Origin: GWE2-40-63 sp050251815
GTDB taxonomy: Bacteria; Bacteroidota; Bacteroidia; Bacteroidales; SZUA-534
Reading direction: 5' to 3'
DNA length: 64,000 nucleotides
Assembly: GCA_050251815.1 (NCBI GenBank)
Contig: JBFWMB010000008.1
Span: forward strand, 1-64,000
Shown here: positions 25,236 to 35,232 of the stretch, one piece after another
Numbering within the stretch: position 1 is the stretch's first letter
Layout: each line of letters begins with the position of its first letter
The notes under the pieces: model-generated
Told to the model about the DNA's origin: nothing
Seen by the model: only the letters and a program-made list of their open reading frames with translations
The model's database searches: none
Program-made: the position numbers and the translations under genes

Positions 25236-26291
25236 ATGAAAATTGCAACCATAATAGGCGCCCGACCCCAGTTTATAAAAGCTGCCGTAATCAGTCGGAA
25301 TCTAAAAAACCATCCCGATATAAATGAAATCCTGATTCATACCGGACAGCATTACGACCGAAACATGTCGGAAATTTTCTTTCAGGAACTTGAAATCCCA
25401 AAACCCCAATACAATTTAGGTGTGGGCTCGGGAAACCATGGAGAACAGACGGGTAAAATGCTTCAACAGATTGAAGCTGTATTGTTAAACGAAAAACCCA
25501 ATGTTGTATTGGTATATGGCGACACCAATTCAACCCTGGCTGGTGCATTGGCGGCCTCGAAACTAAACATTCCCATTGCCCACGTTGAAGCCGGACTACG
25601 CAGCTTTAATCGTAAAATGCCCGAAGAGATTAACCGTATTGCCACCGACCATATTTCTGACCTGCTTTTTGCTCCTACTCAAAACGCTATGAACCTACTT
25701 GCAAAAGAAGGTTTAGCCGAACAAAGCTTTTTAACCGGTGACATTATGTACGATTCGGTGCTTTTTTATAAAGAAAAGGCATTACGACAAAATTATCAAT
25801 ATCCTTTCGATGACCGGGAATTTTACCTGGCAACCATTCACCGTCAGGAAAACACCGACGATCCGAAACGATTACAGGCTATTTTTACCGCTTTTTCGAA
25901 CCTTGACAAACCCGTATTGTTACCACTTCATCCACGAGTGCGTAACTTTTTGAAGACAATTCATTATTCTGAAAACATAAAAATAACAGAGCCTGTTGGT
26001 TACCTGAATCTTTTACAGTTAATAAGTAAAGCATCGAAAGTTTTAACCGACTCAGGAGGCTTACAAAAAGAAGCCTTTTTTATGAAGGTACCCTGCATTA
26101 CCTTACGAAACGAAACCGAGTGGATTGAAACTATTGAGCATGGATGGAATCATGTTGTAGGAACCGACCAACAAAAGATTATTGAAACAACAAAACTCGA
26201 CTATCCGACAATAAAAGGGAATCCATTTGGTGACGGAAAAGCGGGAGAAAAAATACTAAACCATCTGCAGGATTTCCAAAATAATAGGTAA
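25236..26291 (+). CDS. wecB: UDP-N-acetylglucosamine 2-epimerase
   Basis: 351 residues from the ATG at 25236, which gives the proper family start MKIATIIGARPQFIK; the longer open frame runs into the previous gene. Makes UDP-ManNAc from UDP-GlcNAc. Signatures are GARPQFIKAA, HTGQHYD, YGDTNSTLAGALAA, HVEAGLRSFNRKMPEEINR (catalytic acid residues) and LTDSGGLQKEAFF. No UDP-ManNAc dehydrogenase gene is close by, so the sugar may be used as ManNAc. Confidence 0.96.
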   Translation: MKIATIIGARPQFIKAAVISRNLKNHPDINEILIHTGQHYDRNMSEIFFQELEIPKPQYNLGVGSGNHGEQTGKMLQQIEAVLLNEKPNVVLVYGDTNSTLAGALAASKLNIPIAHVEAGLRSFNRKMPEEINRIATDHISDLLFAPTQNAMNLLAKEGLAEQSFLTGDIMYDSVLFYKEKALRQNYQYPFDDREFYLATIHRQENTDDPKRLQAIFTAFSNLDKPVLLPLHPRVRNFLKTIHYSENIKITEPVGYLNLLQLISKASKVLTDSGGLQKEAFFMKVPCITLRNETEWIETIEHGWNHVVGTDQQKIIETTKLDYPTIKGNPFGDGKAGEKILNHLQDFQNNR

Positions 26292-26380
26292 TAGCCTTTC
26301 TGAAGTTTATATTTTATCAAATAAGTTCCAATATTATGTTCATGAAATTACTCTAAACTTTAAAGTAACTAATATAATTG

Positions 26381-27613
26381 ATGAAAAATTTAGTTTTACT
26401 TACTAATGGATATCCCTTTGGATCTGGTGAGACATTTATTGAAACTGAAATAAATGAACTCTCCAAAAATTTTGATACAATAACCCTGGTAAGCGTTTCC
26501 AATAATTACCAAAACAAGCGAGCTCTTCCTAAAAATTGCCGAATCTTAAGTTTTCAGTCGATTATTACGCTAAAGAGAATTCCAATGTTGACCTGGGTAC
26601 TTTTGACCCATTTAAAGTTATTTATTTCATTGGTTAATTCTGAATTAAAAAACATTAAATTATTATTTAAGCTTAAACCCAATTCCACCATACTTGCCAA
26701 ACTATTAATTGATTTAATTAAGGCATTTGATATTTATCGCTTTTTGCACAAACAAAGGTTTGAATCCACTATTTTTTACTCCTATTGGTTCGATCAAAAG
26801 GCTTTGGCTCTGGTTATACTTAAACAAAATTCGAACGCAGTCTGTATCAGCAGAGCTCATCGTGCCGATTTGTATTTTGAACATAGTCCTATAAAATATT
26901 TGTCTTTCCAAAAAATAAAACTGGATTTGCTTGATAAGGTTTTTCCCATATCGAGCCACGGAAAAGAATACTTATGTGAGAAATTACATTGCAGTAATTC
27001 AAAAATCTCAGTATCAAGACTTGGGGTAATTATACCAGAAAACACCCTAACCTTTAAGCCCAATGTGGTTAAAACGCTGGTGAGTTGTTCCATTCTATCT
27101 CCGGTTAAAAGAGTTGATCTTATTATTAAAGTACTGGCCAGGTTAAATAGCCTTTCCATTCAATGGATTCATTTGGGTGGAGGCTCTTTGCTTAACGACT
27201 TGCAAACTATGGCTATCAAAGAACTATCTTCAACAAATCACCGCTTTCAATTCATGGGTATGTTAACTAATGCTGAAATATACAAGTTTTATTCCCAAAC
27301 ATCGATTGATGCATTTCTTAATGTAAGTGAGTCAGAAGGAATTCCAGTAAGTATTATGGAGGCTATGGCTTTTGGCATACCAGTAATAGCAACCCATGTA
27401 GGAGGAACATCAGAATTGGTTGACCCGACTAATGGAGTATTATTGCCCAAAGAATTTTCAGTCGATTTTTTGGTTAACCAACTGGAAACCTTTTTTGCCT
27501 TAGATGAGCCAACAATTAAAGATTTAAGAATTAACGCACAGCAAAAGGTGAGGAATCAATATGATGCAATTGCCAACTTTACACAATTTATTAAGGAAAT
27601 AAAAGCCTTATAA
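26381..27613 (+). CDS. GT4-family glycosyltransferase
   Basis: 410 residues from the ATG at 26381. GT-B fold with the C-terminal domain pattern SILSPVKRVDLIIKVLA, IHLGGGSLLNDL, FMGMLTNAEIYKFY, and the nucleotide-sugar binding motif SEGIPVSIMEAMAFGIPVIATHVGG (E-x7-E type), followed by TSELVDPTNGVLL. It is probably a capsule or O-antigen transferase. It is visibly richer in A/T than its housekeeping neighbours, as is common for polysaccharide loci. An 83-nt gap leads to the next gene. Confidence 0.92.
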   Translation: MKNLVLLTNGYPFGSGETFIETEINELSKNFDTITLVSVSNNYQNKRALPKNCRILSFQSIITLKRIPMLTWVLLTHLKLFISLVNSELKNIKLLFKLKPNSTILAKLLIDLIKAFDIYRFLHKQRFESTIFYSYWFDQKALALVILKQNSNAVCISRAHRADLYFEHSPIKYLSFQKIKLDLLDKVFPISSHGKEYLCEKLHCSNSKISVSRLGVIIPENTLTFKPNVVKTLVSCSILSPVKRVDLIIKVLARLNSLSIQWIHLGGGSLLNDLQTMAIKELSSTNHRFQFMGMLTNAEIYKFYSQTSIDAFLNVSESEGIPVSIMEAMAFGIPVIATHVGGTSELVDPTNGVLLPKEFSVDFLVNQLETFFALDEPTIKDLRINAQQKVRNQYDAIANFTQFIKEIKAL

Positions 27614-27695
27614 TTATCTTTATTGCCTGCGTTTGCATCTTATATATATTTTCAGATTGCATAATATCAATTGATTACAAATAAGAATTACTTTA

Positions 27696-28802
27696 ATGAA
27701 ATATCAAATAGCAGGTAAAATATGGTTATTTAAAAACAACGATTCCAGGTTGCCTAATGAAATATTACTTCAATTACTTGAATTTTATCAGGAAAGTGAT
27801 GACGTGCCAGAAGAAATTTGTGTTGTTTTTGTGAATAAACCCTTAGACAATTTAATTGAATACCGAAATCCTAAAATACATGGGGAACTTAAAAACGGTT
27901 TTGTAATTCCTGCTGTTTATGGGCAGGTTGCATATTCCAAAGAAACCGATATTCCAGTGATTAAAGTCTATTTGAGCTCTTTATTCTATAAAAACACGAT
28001 CTTTTCTCGAGTAATTATTAATGGGGAATTTTCGTCGCTCCGCGACAAATTGTCGGCAGTACTCTATGAAACAATTATTATTCCTTCAACGTTCTTTTTT
28101 GCTGATTTAGGATTAATTCATTCCACCGGAGTATTTAACCAAAAGGAACAGGGGATTTTGTTGGGAGGAACAGGTGGAATTGGAAAAACATCAATGGAAA
28201 TTGAACTTTGTTTTTATAACAAATACCATTTTTTAAACGACGATATTGGAATTATTGACACCCATGGATATTTGTATCCAAATTACGCGTTCCCCAAAAT
28301 TTATGGGTATAATTTCGACGGTTATTCTGAATTTAAACAAATGGTTTTTAGCAACCGGTCGATTCTTGATAAATTTGCTTGGTATTACAAAAAAACCAGA
28401 AATGGAATTCATAGGGTACGCCGAAAAATTTCGCCTGAGCTTTTTCATGCAACAACTAAAAATCACGTAAAACTAAATACTTATTTTCTGCTATCACGAC
28501 ATCAGAATACAGAATTTAAAATTAATACCATTGAACCTACTACAGCTGCTATTCATACACAAAATATTATACAAACAGAATATGCTGATTTTTTTAACCA
28601 TTTAAGTTGGCACCAATACAATACCGAAATGACCGGAAGAAAACCTGTAATTGACCTTATAGACTACAAAAACAACCAAAAGCAACTTTTAGTAAAAGCC
28701 TTTTCATCAGCCAATATATACTCCGTATTGATTCCTAATCAAATATCCCACAAAGAATATCTGAAAACAATGAAATCAATTATAGAAAATCACCTTAGCT
28801 AA
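27696..28802 (+). CDS. HPr-kinase-like P-loop ATPase in the polysaccharide cluster
   Basis: 368 residues. A P-loop GGTGGIGKTS (157-166) is followed by HFLNDDIGIID (178-188), as in HPr kinase/phosphorylase and PEP carboxykinase-like ATPases, where the DD pair is the Walker B-like site. The N-terminal 150 residues are not HPr-kinase-like, and no HPr gene is near. Similar HprK-like proteins appear in exopolysaccharide and in amino-group modification loci. The substrate is unknown; it may phosphorylate a sugar, a glycolipid or a regulator. It ends 7 nt before the flippase. Confidence 0.7.
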   Translation: MKYQIAGKIWLFKNNDSRLPNEILLQLLEFYQESDDVPEEICVVFVNKPLDNLIEYRNPKIHGELKNGFVIPAVYGQVAYSKETDIPVIKVYLSSLFYKNTIFSRVIINGEFSSLRDKLSAVLYETIIIPSTFFFADLGLIHSTGVFNQKEQGILLGGTGGIGKTSMEIELCFYNKYHFLNDDIGIIDTHGYLYPNYAFPKIYGYNFDGYSEFKQMVFSNRSILDKFAWYYKKTRNGIHRVRRKISPELFHATTKNHVKLNTYFLLSRHQNTEFKINTIEPTTAAIHTQNIIQTEYADFFNHLSWHQYNTEMTGRKPVIDLIDYKNNQKQLLVKAFSSANIYSVLIPNQISHKEYLKTMKSIIENHLS

Positions 28803-28809
28803 ATACTTT

Positions 28810-30321
28810 ATGGGTAATAGAACGGGAAAAAAAGACACCATTAAAAACTCCATTATTTACGGCCTCGGAAATGTGGCTACAAAAATTATTGGACTAATAC
28901 TGATTCCCTTATACACCAATCCAAGTTATTTAAGCGTGGAGGATTTTGGAGTATTGGGTGTTTTAGAAATTTCGGGACAGGTACTTGTAGCCATTTTAAG
29001 TTTTTCGATGCCCCAATGTTTAACCCGCTGGTATTATGATTCCAATTATCTCAATAAACAAAAATCGCTTTTCTTTACATCGCTAAGTTTTTTAACCGCC
29101 GTGTCGGTACTATTCTATTTGGGGACCTATCCATTCTACGAAAAATTCTCATTATTAGTATTTGACACTGTAGGCTACAAATATGTAATACAACTGGTAG
29201 TTATTTCATCAATACTACAAGTAATTGTTCAGCAAGTTCTCACTTTAGCCAAACTTCAGTATAAATCAAAACTTTATTCAGGCACATCAATCATAAAACT
29301 AATTGTTGGACTGTTTCTTACTATATATCTGATTATCGTAAAGGGAAAAAGAATTGATGGTATTTTTGAAGCTCAGGTCTATGCTAATTTTTTACATCTG
29401 ATTTTACTTTTACCTATTTTGGTGAAAAACCTGATGCTTCGCTTTGAAAAAGTCGTCTTAAAAGAGATGCTTGCATTTGCCTATCCATTGATTCTATCCT
29501 CTACATTTGGTGTTTTTTTAAATGTAATTGACCGGTACTCGTTAAACTTTTTAACTACTTTGGAAGATGTAGGGGTATACTCCCTAGCCTATAAAATATC
29601 GAGCACTTTAAAGATTACCATTGTTATGTCCATTCAATATGCCTTGTCTCCCGTAATTTATAAAAAAATGAATGATCCGGATGCAAAAACCTTTTATGCC
29701 GGTTTATTAAGTAAATTCAGTTTTATTTTAATGTTTTTTTCTATAATACTTTCCTTGTTCTCATTAGAAATGATAAAAATACTCACGGGCGATATAATTT
29801 ATTGGGATGCCAATTATATAATTCCCACCCTTATTCTCGGCGTGTTTTTTGGAATGACAAAGGATACCACACAAATAGGATTAAACATTATGAAACAAAC
29901 CCAAATTATTGGAATTGTAATCATTACTATATCACTATTGAATCTTGGATTAAATGTGCTATTAATACCGCTTATTGATTATCATGGAGCCGCATTAAGC
30001 ACTTTATTTTCGCAATTCTTGTATTTTTATATCATTTATTATAAATCACAAAAAGTTTATAACATTCCCTATAAGTTAAATAAACACTGGTTACTTATTG
30101 TTTTGGGTAGCCTGATAATGTATTCCGGGCTACTGCTGAATTCAGTTACGGGTTGGATACGCATTCCGATAAAACTTGTGGCCATAACAAGTTTTCCAAT
30201 AGCACTCTACTATTTAAAGTATTTTACTTCTGAGGAAGTGGAATTGGTAACTTCTCTCTGGCAAAGATGGAAAAATCCAAAAAGCTGGTTATCAAATATA
30301 AAAGCCCTTAAGGCGGAATAA
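28810..30321 (+). CDS. Polysaccharide flippase (Wzx/MOP superfamily)
   Basis: 503 residues with about 14 membrane helices. The N-terminal DTIKNSIIYGLGNVATKIIGLILIPLYTNP is the classic Wzx opening, and the loop VEDFGVLGVLEI follows. It should flip lipid-linked oligosaccharides across the inner membrane. No polymerase (Wzy), chain-length protein or initiating sugar transferase is in the cluster, so it depends on genes elsewhere. Convergent with infB across a strong bidirectional terminator. Confidence 0.9.
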   Translation: MGNRTGKKDTIKNSIIYGLGNVATKIIGLILIPLYTNPSYLSVEDFGVLGVLEISGQVLVAILSFSMPQCLTRWYYDSNYLNKQKSLFFTSLSFLTAVSVLFYLGTYPFYEKFSLLVFDTVGYKYVIQLVVISSILQVIVQQVLTLAKLQYKSKLYSGTSIIKLIVGLFLTIYLIIVKGKRIDGIFEAQVYANFLHLILLLPILVKNLMLRFEKVVLKEMLAFAYPLILSSTFGVFLNVIDRYSLNFLTTLEDVGVYSLAYKISSTLKITIVMSIQYALSPVIYKKMNDPDAKTFYAGLLSKFSFILMFFSIILSLFSLEMIKILTGDIIYWDANYIIPTLILGVFFGMTKDTTQIGLNIMKQTQIIGIVIITISLLNLGLNVLLIPLIDYHGAALSTLFSQFLYFYIIYYKSQKVYNIPYKLNKHWLLIVLGSLIMYSGLLLNSVTGWIRIPIKLVAITSFPIALYYLKYFTSEEVELVTSLWQRWKNPKSWLSNIKALKAE

Positions 30322-30344
30322 CTCTAATGCAGAATAAGATATAA

Positions 30345-30382
30345 AAAACGGGGCTGTTAAAATCAATTAACAACCCCGTTTT
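30345..30382. terminator. Bidirectional terminator between flippase and infB
   Basis: A 9-bp stem AAAACGGGG / CCCCGTTTT, with an inner TGTTAA / TTAACA stem, flanked by A and T runs. Confidence 0.9.
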
Positions 30383-30402
30383 ATCTTAAATTCTTTAATG
30401 GA

Positions 30403-33384
30403 CTAAAGCGTACGTTTTACCTCAACTTCTTCGTAGGCTTCAATTACATCGCCCATTTTTATGTCGTTGAATTTTTCGATATTCAGACCGCATTCGTATC
30501 CGGCGGCAACTTCTTTCACGTCGTCTTTAAAGCGTTTGAGTGAGCCCAGATCGCCACTGTAAACCACAATACCATCGCGGATGATTCGGATTTTAGACGA
30601 ACGTTTGATTTTTCCGTCGCGTACGTAGCAACCGGCAACAGTTCCCACCTTGGTAATCTTAAACACTTCACGAATTTCAACGGTTGCTGTAATTTCTTCT
30701 TTAATGTCGGGCGAAAGCATGCCTTCCATAGCATCTTTAACCTCATTTATGGCATCGTAAATTACCGAATACAGGCGTATGTCGATTTCCTCTTTTTCGG
30801 CCAACTTACGAGCAGCCATCGACGGGCGAACCTGGAAGCCAATAATAATGGCATCAGAAGCTGCAGCAAGCAATACATCCGACTCCGAAATCTGACCTAC
30901 CGCTTTATGTTTCACATTAACCTGAATCTCTTCGGTCGATAATTTGATCAATGAGTCGGTAAGCGCTTCTATTGAACCATCAACGTCACCTTTAACAATT
31001 ACATTCAATTCCTGGAAGTTTCCAATGGCTATCCTACGACCAATTTCGTCGAGTGTAATGTGTTTCTGGGTACGCAAGCCCTGCTCACGCGCCAATTGTT
31101 GACGTCGGTTGGCAATTTCTTTTGCCTCGCGGTCACTATCCATCACATTAAACTTATCACCAGCTTGCGAAGCTCCGTTCAATCCCAATATTTGCACGGG
31201 TGTCGAAGGTCCAGCTTCGGTAACGGCTTCGTTACGTTCGTTATACATGGCTTTTACGTGTCCGGTGTGATTTCCGGCTAATAAAATATCACCAATTCTA
31301 AGAGTTCCGGTCTGAACCAGTATGGTAGTAACATATCCACGGCCTTTATCCAGGGTAGCTTCTATTACGGTACCCGATGCTTTGCGGTTGGGGTTTGCTT
31401 TTAAATCGAGTAATTCAGCCTCAAGCATTACTTTATCAAGTAATTCGTAAATATTTATTCCATTTTTAGCTGAAATGTCCTGCGATTGATATTTTCCACC
31501 CCATTCTTCAACCAAAAGGTTCATATTGGCCAGACCTTCCTTTATTTTGTCGGGATTTGCTCCGGGCTTATCAATTTTATTAATGGCAAAAACAAGCGGA
31601 ACATTGGCAGCCTGAGCGTGATTAATTGCTTCTACCGTTTGAGGCATAATGCTGTCGTCGGCAGCCACAATAATAATAGCTACGTCAGTTATCTGAGCAC
31701 CACGGGCACGCATCGCTGTAAAGGCTTCGTGACCGGGAGTGTCGAGGAAAGTAATTTTTCGGCCGTCTTCCATGGTAACGCTATAGGCACCAATATGTTG
31801 GGTGATTCCCCCGGCTTCGCCCGAAATTACATTTGTTTTACGAATATAGTCGAGCAGTGATGTTTTACCGTGGTCAACGTGACCCATAACCGTAACAATG
31901 GGAGGACGAGCAATCAAATCTTCTTCGGCGTCTTCCTCTTCGTTCGAAATAGCTTCGAGTAATTCGGCACTTACAAATTCTACAATATATCCAAATTCGT
32001 CGGCAACCAGAGCCATTGTTTCGGCATCGAGCCGCTGATTAATTGAAACAAACAAACCAAGATTCATGCAAGTACCAATAACCTGGTTTACCGGCACATC
32101 CATCATGTTTGCCAATTCGTTTACCGATACAAACTCGGTAACTTTAATAATATTTTTTTCTGATTCAATTTTCGCCAAATCATCCTGATGCTTTTGGCTA
32201 ACTATATCGCGTTTTTCGCGGCGGTATTTTGAACCTTTGCTTTTTCCTTTGGTTGCAGTGAGTCGGGCCAGGGTGTCTTTAATCTGTTTTTGCACATCCT
32301 CCTCGTTCACCTCTTTTTTAAGTGGTCGCTTTTGTCCTTTTTTAGGCAGCACCGTTTTGGCTTTAGCTGTTTTAGGATTCCGGCTGTCGACTTCGTTCGA
32401 AACCTCCACTTTATCTTTTTTAATACGCTTGCGCTTTTTCTTTTTGCGGTCGTCGTCGGCTGAACTTCCTGGCTGTCCCGGACGGCGAGGTTCGGTGGGT
32501 AATTCAATTTTACCAACGACTGTCGGACCAGAAAGCCTGTCGACCTTACGCTGAATAAAATTATCATCGGCACTTGTTTTTTCATCAGCGCCTTCTTTTT
32601 CAGAAGAATCCCCCGGTTTTCTTACTTTTTCGCGATCTTTGCGTTCTTTTGCTTTCTCTTCTTTCGATTTCCGTGCCGGCCGGGTTTTTTGATTCAGCAT
32701 CTCCAAATCAATCTTACCAATCACCTTAACATCTTCGAGTTGTTCTATCTGCGTTTTAATTTCTTCGTTAACTTCTTCAGCCTTTTTTTCTGTAGTTACA
32801 GGTTTTTCCGGCTCAACAATCTTTTCTTCTTTGGCTGCAACAGGCTCCCTTTTCTTTTCCGGAGCTTTGGTTTCGGGTTTGGGTTCAGGCTTTTCCGGTT
32901 TTTTTGTTTCTTCCGCAGCTGGCTTTCCTTTTTTAGCTTCCAAATCGATTTTACCCACAACCTTTACTTTAGGACTTTCAACCGGGGTTGTTTCCACGGG
33001 CTTGGGTTCGGGTTTTGGTTCAGCTTTTACCTGAGGTTTAAGTTCTTTTTCTTTGGGTTTGTGGCTGCTAAGATCTTTAACAATCACTTCTTCAGGTTCA
33101 TTTTCCGGTTCGTCGTCCGACTCATCAAAATCGGAATCGGCAGATATGGCCTCTTGCCTACCCCGGTGTAATCCCAGCTCTAATTTTTCAGACTCCTCTT
33201 TTACCCTGATGTCGGTACTATACTCCTTAAGTAACATGGAATATACATTTGCGGGTACTTTGCTGTTTGGGTTTGTGTCTAGCTCAATTCCCTTCTTTTG
33301 CAGGAATTCAACCATGGTATTGATCCCAACATTAAGCTCTTTAGCAATTTTACTGAGTCTTTTTACTTGATTGGCGTCTGTCAT
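30403..33384 (-). CDS. infB: Translation initiation factor IF-2
   Basis: 993 residues. Brings fMet-tRNA to the 30S subunit. Layout: N-terminal IF2_N helices (RLSKIAKELNVGINTMVEFLQKKG), a long charged linker (about 60-390) rich in Lys/Glu/Pro (repeated EKPEPKPE), a second IF2_N unit (VNELANMMDVPVNQVIGTCMNLG), the G domain with GHVDHGKTSLLDYI (G1), DTPGHEAF (G3) and NKIDKPGANP (G4), and the C-terminal beta-barrels. The long acidic-basic linker is usual in Bacteroidota. Last gene of rimP-nusA-infB. Confidence 0.98.
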   Translation of the reverse strand: MTDANQVKRLSKIAKELNVGINTMVEFLQKKGIELDTNPNSKVPANVYSMLLKEYSTDIRVKEESEKLELGLHRGRQEAISADSDFDESDDEPENEPEEVIVKDLSSHKPKEKELKPQVKAEPKPEPKPVETTPVESPKVKVVGKIDLEAKKGKPAAEETKKPEKPEPKPETKAPEKKREPVAAKEEKIVEPEKPVTTEKKAEEVNEEIKTQIEQLEDVKVIGKIDLEMLNQKTRPARKSKEEKAKERKDREKVRKPGDSSEKEGADEKTSADDNFIQRKVDRLSGPTVVGKIELPTEPRRPGQPGSSADDDRKKKKRKRIKKDKVEVSNEVDSRNPKTAKAKTVLPKKGQKRPLKKEVNEEDVQKQIKDTLARLTATKGKSKGSKYRREKRDIVSQKHQDDLAKIESEKNIIKVTEFVSVNELANMMDVPVNQVIGTCMNLGLFVSINQRLDAETMALVADEFGYIVEFVSAELLEAISNEEEDAEEDLIARPPIVTVMGHVDHGKTSLLDYIRKTNVISGEAGGITQHIGAYSVTMEDGRKITFLDTPGHEAFTAMRARGAQITDVAIIIVAADDSIMPQTVEAINHAQAANVPLVFAINKIDKPGANPDKIKEGLANMNLLVEEWGGKYQSQDISAKNGINIYELLDKVMLEAELLDLKANPNRKASGTVIEATLDKGRGYVTTILVQTGTLRIGDILLAGNHTGHVKAMYNERNEAVTEAGPSTPVQILGLNGASQAGDKFNVMDSDREAKEIANRRQQLAREQGLRTQKHITLDEIGRRIAIGNFQELNVIVKGDVDGSIEALTDSLIKLSTEEIQVNVKHKAVGQISESDVLLAAASDAIIIGFQVRPSMAARKLAEKEEIDIRLYSVIYDAINEVKDAMEGMLSPDIKEEITATVEIREVFKITKVGTVAGCYVRDGKIKRSSKIRIIRDGIVVYSGDLGSLKRFKDDVKEVAAGYECGLNIEKFNDIKMGDVIEAYEEVEVKRTL

Positions 33385-33442
33385 TTCTTGACCTTTACTA
33401 ATTTACTTTGTTAAAAATGAACCTAAAAATCCCTGAACCGGC

Positions 33443-34678
33443 TTAGTCAAATTCAGCTCTTAGGACTCTAATTACCTCATTAATAGTTTCTTCTTCCAAA
33501 TCGGTCCGCTTAACCAAATCTTCCATGCTCAAATCAAGAACGCTTTTGGCCGTATCGCAACCGATACCTTTTAATACATCGAGTACCCAACCTTCAATCT
33601 CGTCGGTGAATTCATCCAAATCAACGTCTTCGTCGTCTTCGGTAGTTTCGCGGTACACGTCAATTTCGTAGCCGGTAAGCTGGCTGGCCAGTTTAATATT
33701 TGACCCCCCTTTACCAATGGCTAGTGAAACCTGATCGGGCATCAAGAAAACATCGGCACGTTTGTCTTCTTCATTCAATTTTATCAAAGAAACTTTTGCC
33801 GGACTTAATGCACGCTGAATATATAGCTGGGTATTGTTTGTAAAGTTAATTACATCGATGTTTTCGTTTTTGAGCTCCCGCACTATGCCGTGAATCCTGG
33901 AACCTTTCATTCCTACGCAGGCTCCAACAGGGTCAACACGGTCGTCGTAAGATTCAACAGCCACTTTTGCACGTTCACCGGGAATGCGTTTAATGTTTTT
34001 AATGGTGATTAAACCATCAAAAATCTCAGGAACTTCCATTTCGAATAAACGCTCCAGGAAGATTGGGCTGGTTCTGGAAAGAATAATAAGTGGCGTGCTG
34101 TTGCGCATCTCAACACGCAATACAACTGCCCGTACGCTATCTCCTTTTCGGAAGTAATCGGATGGAATTTGCTCGGTTTTTGGCAATATGAGTTCGTTGC
34201 CTTCGTCGTCAACAACCATAATTTCTTTTTTCCAAACCTGATAAACTTCTCCGGTTACAATTTCTCCAATGCGATTTTTGTATTTTCCGTAAATATTATC
34301 CTTTTCAAGTTCAAGAATTCGTGAGGTTAGGTTTTGCCGAAGTGCTAAAATTGCCCTGCGTCCAAAATCGGCCAGTTTTACTTCATCCGTCACATCTTCA
34401 CCTACCTCATAGTCTGCATCAATCTTTTTGGCTGCAGTAATTGAAATTTGAGTGTTTGGATCTTCAAGATCTTCGTCGGCAACCACTTCACGATTACGCC
34501 AAATTTCAAAGTCACCTTTATCGATGTTTATAATTACATCAAAATTTTCATCTGTACCGTATCGTTTAACCAAAACACTCCGGAATACATCTTCCAGAAC
34601 CCGCATCATGGTTGGGCGATCGATATTTTTCAGTTCTTTAAACTCCGAAAAGGTGTCTATAAGATTCAAGTTTTCCAT
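33443..34678 (-). CDS. nusA: Transcription termination/antitermination factor NusA
   Basis: 411 residues, short form. N-terminal RNA-polymerase-binding domain (1-130), an S1 domain (GEIVTGEVYQVWKKEIMV...), two KH domains (IPGERAKVAVESYDDRVDPVGACVGMKGSRI... and DVFLMPDQVSLAIGKGGSNIKLASQL), then an acidic C-terminal helix-hairpin-helix (DVLKGIGCDTAKSVLDLS). The E. coli C-terminal repeats are lacking, which is normal here. NusA stabilises pause and terminator hairpins. A terminator hairpin in the leader of its own operon is a plausible self-control target. Confidence 0.98.
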   Translation of the reverse strand: MENLNLIDTFSEFKELKNIDRPTMMRVLEDVFRSVLVKRYGTDENFDVIINIDKGDFEIWRNREVVADEDLEDPNTQISITAAKKIDADYEVGEDVTDEVKLADFGRRAILALRQNLTSRILELEKDNIYGKYKNRIGEIVTGEVYQVWKKEIMVVDDEGNELILPKTEQIPSDYFRKGDSVRAVVLRVEMRNSTPLIILSRTSPIFLERLFEMEVPEIFDGLITIKNIKRIPGERAKVAVESYDDRVDPVGACVGMKGSRIHGIVRELKNENIDVINFTNNTQLYIQRALSPAKVSLIKLNEEDKRADVFLMPDQVSLAIGKGGSNIKLASQLTGYEIDVYRETTEDDEDVDLDEFTDEIEGWVLDVLKGIGCDTAKSVLDLSMEDLVKRTDLEEETINEVIRVLRAEFD

Positions 34679-34699
34679 TTCTTTTATGCTAAACTTCCG

Positions 34700-35164
34700 T
34701 TAAAATATTATTATCTCTTTTACCGATTTTGCCTCAGTAAAACCAATAGTTTTTTCTTTTTCTACCTGCACGGGCCTTTTTGCACCTTCGGGTTTTTCCT
34801 TAACCGAATATCTCAGTGTAAAATTCTCATCGTTCACGCTAAGCAGGTTTCCCTGTAGTTTTTCTCCATTTATAAAAAGAACTTCAATGGTTCGGCCAAT
34901 CGCTTTCTGATATTGCCCTATTACTTTAAAGGGATAACCAATGCCGGGAGACGAAACCTCTAACGCAAAATCTTCTGTTTCGCGATCGAGTGAATGCTCC
35001 ACATGTCTGCTTATGGCAACGCACTGATCGATGCTGACTCCCTGAGGAGAATCAACAAAAATACCAATGTTGTTCCTGGCATCTACCTTTATATCAACCA
35101 GAAAAAGATCGGTATCCTGTGTTTTTTCGTTCACTAAGTGTTCAACTGTCTTAACGTCGATCAT
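34700..35164 (-). CDS. rimP: Ribosome maturation factor RimP
   Basis: 154 residues, needed for 30S subunit assembly. Recognised by DLFLVDIKVDARNNIGIFVDSPQGVSIDQCVAISRHVEHSLDRE and EVSSPGIGYPFKVIGQYQKAIGR, with a C-terminal SH3-like part. First gene of the rimP-nusA-infB operon (gaps of 21 and 58 nt). The transcript begins upstream of a terminator hairpin. Confidence 0.95.
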   Translation of the reverse strand: MIDVKTVEHLVNEKTQDTDLFLVDIKVDARNNIGIFVDSPQGVSIDQCVAISRHVEHSLDRETEDFALEVSSPGIGYPFKVIGQYQKAIGRTIEVLFINGEKLQGNLLSVNDENFTLRYSVKEKPEGAKRPVQVEKEKTIGFTEAKSVKEIIIF

Positions 35165-35175
35165 AACAAATCTCC

Positions 35176-35203
35176 AATAAAACAGGGGACTACAGGTCCC
35201 CTG
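35176..35203 (-). terminator. Terminator hairpin in the rimP-nusA-infB leader
   Basis: On the minus strand CAGGGGAC and GTCCCCTG form a perfect 8-bp stem with loop CTGTA, followed by TTTTATT. It lies after the promoter at 35233-35263 and 12-40 nt before the rimP ATG, so it is transcribed as part of the operon leader. Confidence 0.8.
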
Positions 35204-35232
35204 ATGTGTGCTAACCCCACAATAATTGCCTG

